Below are positions 61,776 through 64,000 of a stretch of 64,000 bases of DNA, one piece after another. The stretch is taken from NCBI GenBank assembly GCA_018857735.1, contig JABMCL010003469.1, positions 132,001-196,000 of the forward strand, read 5' to 3'. The DNA is from Alviniconcha marisindica. Lineage: Eukaryota; Mollusca; Gastropoda; Provannidae. The notes below the pieces were generated by a model. It made no database searches and was not told the DNA's origin. It worked only from the letters and a program-made list of their open reading frames with translations. The first letter of the stretch is position 1. The number at the start of each line of letters is the position of its first letter. Both the position numbers and the translations under genes were made by a program.

Positions 61776-63021
61776 CATTGCTGTGTGCAGGTTACAACTT
61801 GACCATTGCTGTGGGTACTTACCATTGCTATGTGCAGGTTACAACTTTACCATTGCTGTGTGCAGGTTACAACTTTACCATTGCTGTGGGCACTTACCAT
61901 TGCTGTGTGCAGGTTACAACTTTACCATTGCTGTGTGCAGGTTACAACTTTACCATTGCTGTGTGCTGGTTACAACTTGACCATTGCTGTGGGCACTTAC
62001 CGTTGCTATGTGCAGGTTACAACTTTACCATTGCTGTGTGCAGGTTACAACTTTACCATTGCTGTGTTCAGGTTACAACTTTACCATTGCTGTGTGCAGG
62101 TTACAACTTTACCATTGCTGTGTGCTGGTTACAACTTTACCATTGCTGTGGGCACTTACCGTTGCTATGTGCAGGTTACAACTTTACCATTGCTGTGTGC
62201 AGGTTACAACTTTACCATTGCTGTGTTCAGGTTACAACTTTACCATTGCTGTGTGCAGGTTACAACTTTACCATTGCTGTGTGCTGGTTACAACTTTACC
62301 ATTGCTGTGGGCACTTACCGTTGCTGTGTGCAGGTTACAACTTGACCATTGCTGTGGGCACTTACCATTGCTGTGTGCTGGTTACAACTTTACCCTTGCT
62401 GTGTGCTGGTTACAACTTTACCATTGCTGTGTGTGCTGTGTGCAGGTTACAACTTTACCATTGCTGTGTGCAGGTTACAACTTTACCATTGCTGTGTGCT
62501 GGTTACAACTTAACCATTGCTGTGGGCACTTACCATTGCTGTGTGCTGGTTACAACTTTACCATTGCTGTGGGCACTTACCATTGCTGTGTGCAGGTTAC
62601 AACTTTACCATTGCTGTGTGCTGGTTACAACTTGACCATTGCTGTGGGCACTTACCATTGCTGTGTGCTGGTTACAACTTTACCATTGCTGTGGGCACTT
62701 ACCATTGCTGTGTGCAGGTTACAACTTGACCCTTGCTGTGTGCAGTACAGCTTTACCCTTGCAGTGGGCAGGTTACAACTTGACCCTTGCTGTGTGCAGC
62801 TTACAACTTTACCATTGCTGTGTGCAGTACAGCTTTACCCTTGCAGTGGGCAGGTTACAACTTGACCCTTGCTGTGTGCAGGTTACAACTTGACCCTTGC
62901 TGTGTACAGGTTACAACTTGACCCTTGCTGTGTACAGGTTACAACTTGACCCTTGCTGTGTACAGGTTACAACTTGACCCTTGTTGTGTGCAGGTTACAA
63001 CTTGACCCTTGCTGTGTGCAG
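61776..63021 (+). repeat. Intron 62 acceptor array, about 28-nt unit, about 45 copies
   Basis: Unit ccattgctgtgtgcag, gttacaacttta. The gtgtgcag|gttac core is the same as the exon 63 acceptor (gtgtgcag|gttactac). A variant gtgggcacttaccattg alternates. Units are open in several frames, giving false ORFs up to 293 residues with GYNFTIAV text. Confidence 0.96.
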
Positions 63022-63216
63022 GTTACTACTGCATCCCACAACTCACTGTGGCTGGGGATGCCTCATCAGCCAAGTGGCCGTGCCCTGAAGGCTTCTTCTG
63101 CCCCAACGGCACGGGCCACAACTTGCAGCCCTGCCCCGCCGGTACCTTCAGCAACACCACCGGTCTGGCGCTGGCGGACCACTGCACCCCGTGTCTGCCT
63201 GGGGCCTTCTGCCAAG
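63022..63216 (+). CDS. Exon 63 (next super-repeat anchor): GTGHNLQPCPAGTF
   Basis: Acceptor gtgtgcag is the last copy of an array of about 45; donor gtgggt, phase 1-1, 195 nt. Reads YYCIPQLTVAGDASS, CPEGFFCPNGTGHNLQ, PCPAGTFSNTTGLALAD and PGAFCQG. Anchor cysteine codon at 63132. It leaves in phase 1, so the gene continues beyond the window. Confidence 0.9.
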
Positions 63217-64000
63217 GTGGGTGCATTGGGCAGGTAGGCAGGTATCAGTTAATCCGGTGGTATATGTGTCTGGCAAATCTGTGTGGTAAGTTTTATGTGC
63301 CTCACATAATATAATTTGCGTTGTAATGCTAACACGAAACACTCATGCATTCCCCAAAAATGATATACAGTTATACATGAACAATAACACGAAACACTCA
63401 TGCATTCCCCCAAAATTATATACAATTATATATTAACAGTAGTAATACAACACACACATGCATGCGCAAAGCAGCTGCAGGGCTGAGAGAGAGCATTTAT
63501 TGACTTAAAATCTACTTTTATTATTTGTTAAAGGCAGGAAACTGAATTTCCTTTTTAAGGATTAATAAAGTAGTATTGTATTGTGGGAAGATGGTAAACA
63601 GAAAATGGTAGAATGCTGTTTCAGTGGCATGGATGGTGAAAAGATGGTATGTCTTGCCTGACCTTTACCTTCAGCAGCATCACATGTTTAACACTGTCTG
63701 GGATTTCCCATTTTATATTTGTGTGTGGATTGAGTTTGTAGGTCTGATTTGGGGTTATGTTTTCATACGAAAAGTGTTAACAGTTTGTATTTACTCTTCA
63801 CCTGTTCACATCTGGCATTTGTTCAGTGTTTGAAGGCAGACACAGCTTTTTCTGTCCAGTTTTTTTCCCTTGATATCACAATTCTGTTTTAGGTGTATGA
63901 CATGAAAAAAAGAGAGATGCACCTGGCTAGACACGAGTGACTAAAGTATGCTCTTTTGTTGTTGTTGTTTTTTGGAAGAACTTACCATGGATTGTGTGAA
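63217..64000 (+). other. Intron 63 (5-prime part), to window end
   Basis: Contains a two-copy repeat of about 52 nt at 63329-63430 (taacacgaaacactcatgca). No further exon with the family motif is visible, so the next exon lies outside. Confidence 0.7.

Larger units (their letters stand above)
1797..63216 (+). other. Gene model: giant cysteine-rich GCC2/GCC3-like repeat protein, 63 exons, partial at both ends
   Basis: The 63 exons listed below join without a phase conflict into 4,183 codons with no stop. The product is a run of short cysteine modules (CPxGYYCPxG, CPxGTYxNxTGL, CxxCPxGxYC, PTGxCxAGYYC) typical of GCC2/GCC3 or ephrin-receptor-like domains, which are extracellular and disulfide-bonded. 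Many N-x-T/S sequons (NITG, NNTTG, NGTG, NQTG) suggest glycosylation. No transmembrane helix, signal peptide or enzymatic domain is seen here; those would lie outside. Of the 63 exon ends, 49 are phase 1, 7 phase 0 and 7 phase 2, and nearly all cut a glycine codon (G|GN). Modules are organised in six super-repeats of 668-694 residues. Biological role unknown; an extracellular matrix, mucus, egg-coat or surface protein is conceivable but unsupported by sequence alone. Confidence 0.9.

Noticed and set aside
61778..62865. Overlapping + strand open frames of 285 and 293 residues (GYNFTIAV-type text)
   Set aside because: They run only through the 28-nt acceptor array of intron 62, are open in several frames at once, and have no family similarity or own splice context.

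Overview
This is animal genomic DNA carrying one very large, heavily interrupted gene on the + strand. No bacterial or viral gene organisation is visible. I found 63 coding exons (1797-63216). Every one is bounded by AG and GT, every splice phase joins to the next, and together they give 12,549 nt (4,183 codons) with no in-frame stop. Neither the start codon nor the stop codon is inside the window, so the gene is partial at both ends. The organism is probably a gastropod mollusc. That is an inference from long TG/CA and GA tracts, tRNA-derived SINEs, a short element with a TTAC-type tail that recurs at least five times, and GC-richer exons set in AT-richer introns. No marker gene confirms it.

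The protein is built almost entirely from short cysteine modules of the form CPxGYYCPxGSxxPxPC, CPxGTYxNxTGL, CxxCxxGxYC and PTGxCxAGYYC. This matches the GCC2/GCC3 or ephrin-receptor-like cysteine-rich family (Pfam PF07699 type, as in SCUBE proteins). It has many N-x-S/T sequons and no membrane segment in this part, so it is most likely secreted or the ectodomain of a surface protein. I do not recognise the gene by name. Aligning the exons by eye shows a higher order: an anchor motif (CPEGTGLDWxACPxGTY and its variants) recurs in exons 1, 13, 22, 31, 41, 52 and 63 at intervals of 668, 694, 683, 694, 673 and 693 residues. The window therefore holds six super-repeats, here called SR0 to SR5, of about ten exons each.

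Layout: 1-1796 is the end of an upstream intron. SR0 is exons 1-12 (to about 14.2 kb), SR1 exons 13-21 (to 23.3 kb), SR2 exons 22-30 (to 31.2 kb), SR3 exons 31-40 (to 39.2 kb), SR4 exons 41-51 (to 50.5 kb), SR5 exons 52-62 (to 61.5 kb). Exon 63 opens a further super-repeat, and 63217-64000 is intron.

The most unusual feature is in the introns. At roughly 25 of the splice junctions the intron begins or ends with a tandem array whose unit is the junction itself: some exon edge, the GT or AG site, and a little intron. This creates ladders of decoy donors or acceptors. Some arrays (introns 20 and 50) carry an acceptor, an exon-derived segment and a donor in every unit, and those segments keep the reading frame. 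Many long open frames inside these arrays are repeat artefacts, not genes. Other introns carry SINEs, dispersed elements and microsatellites.
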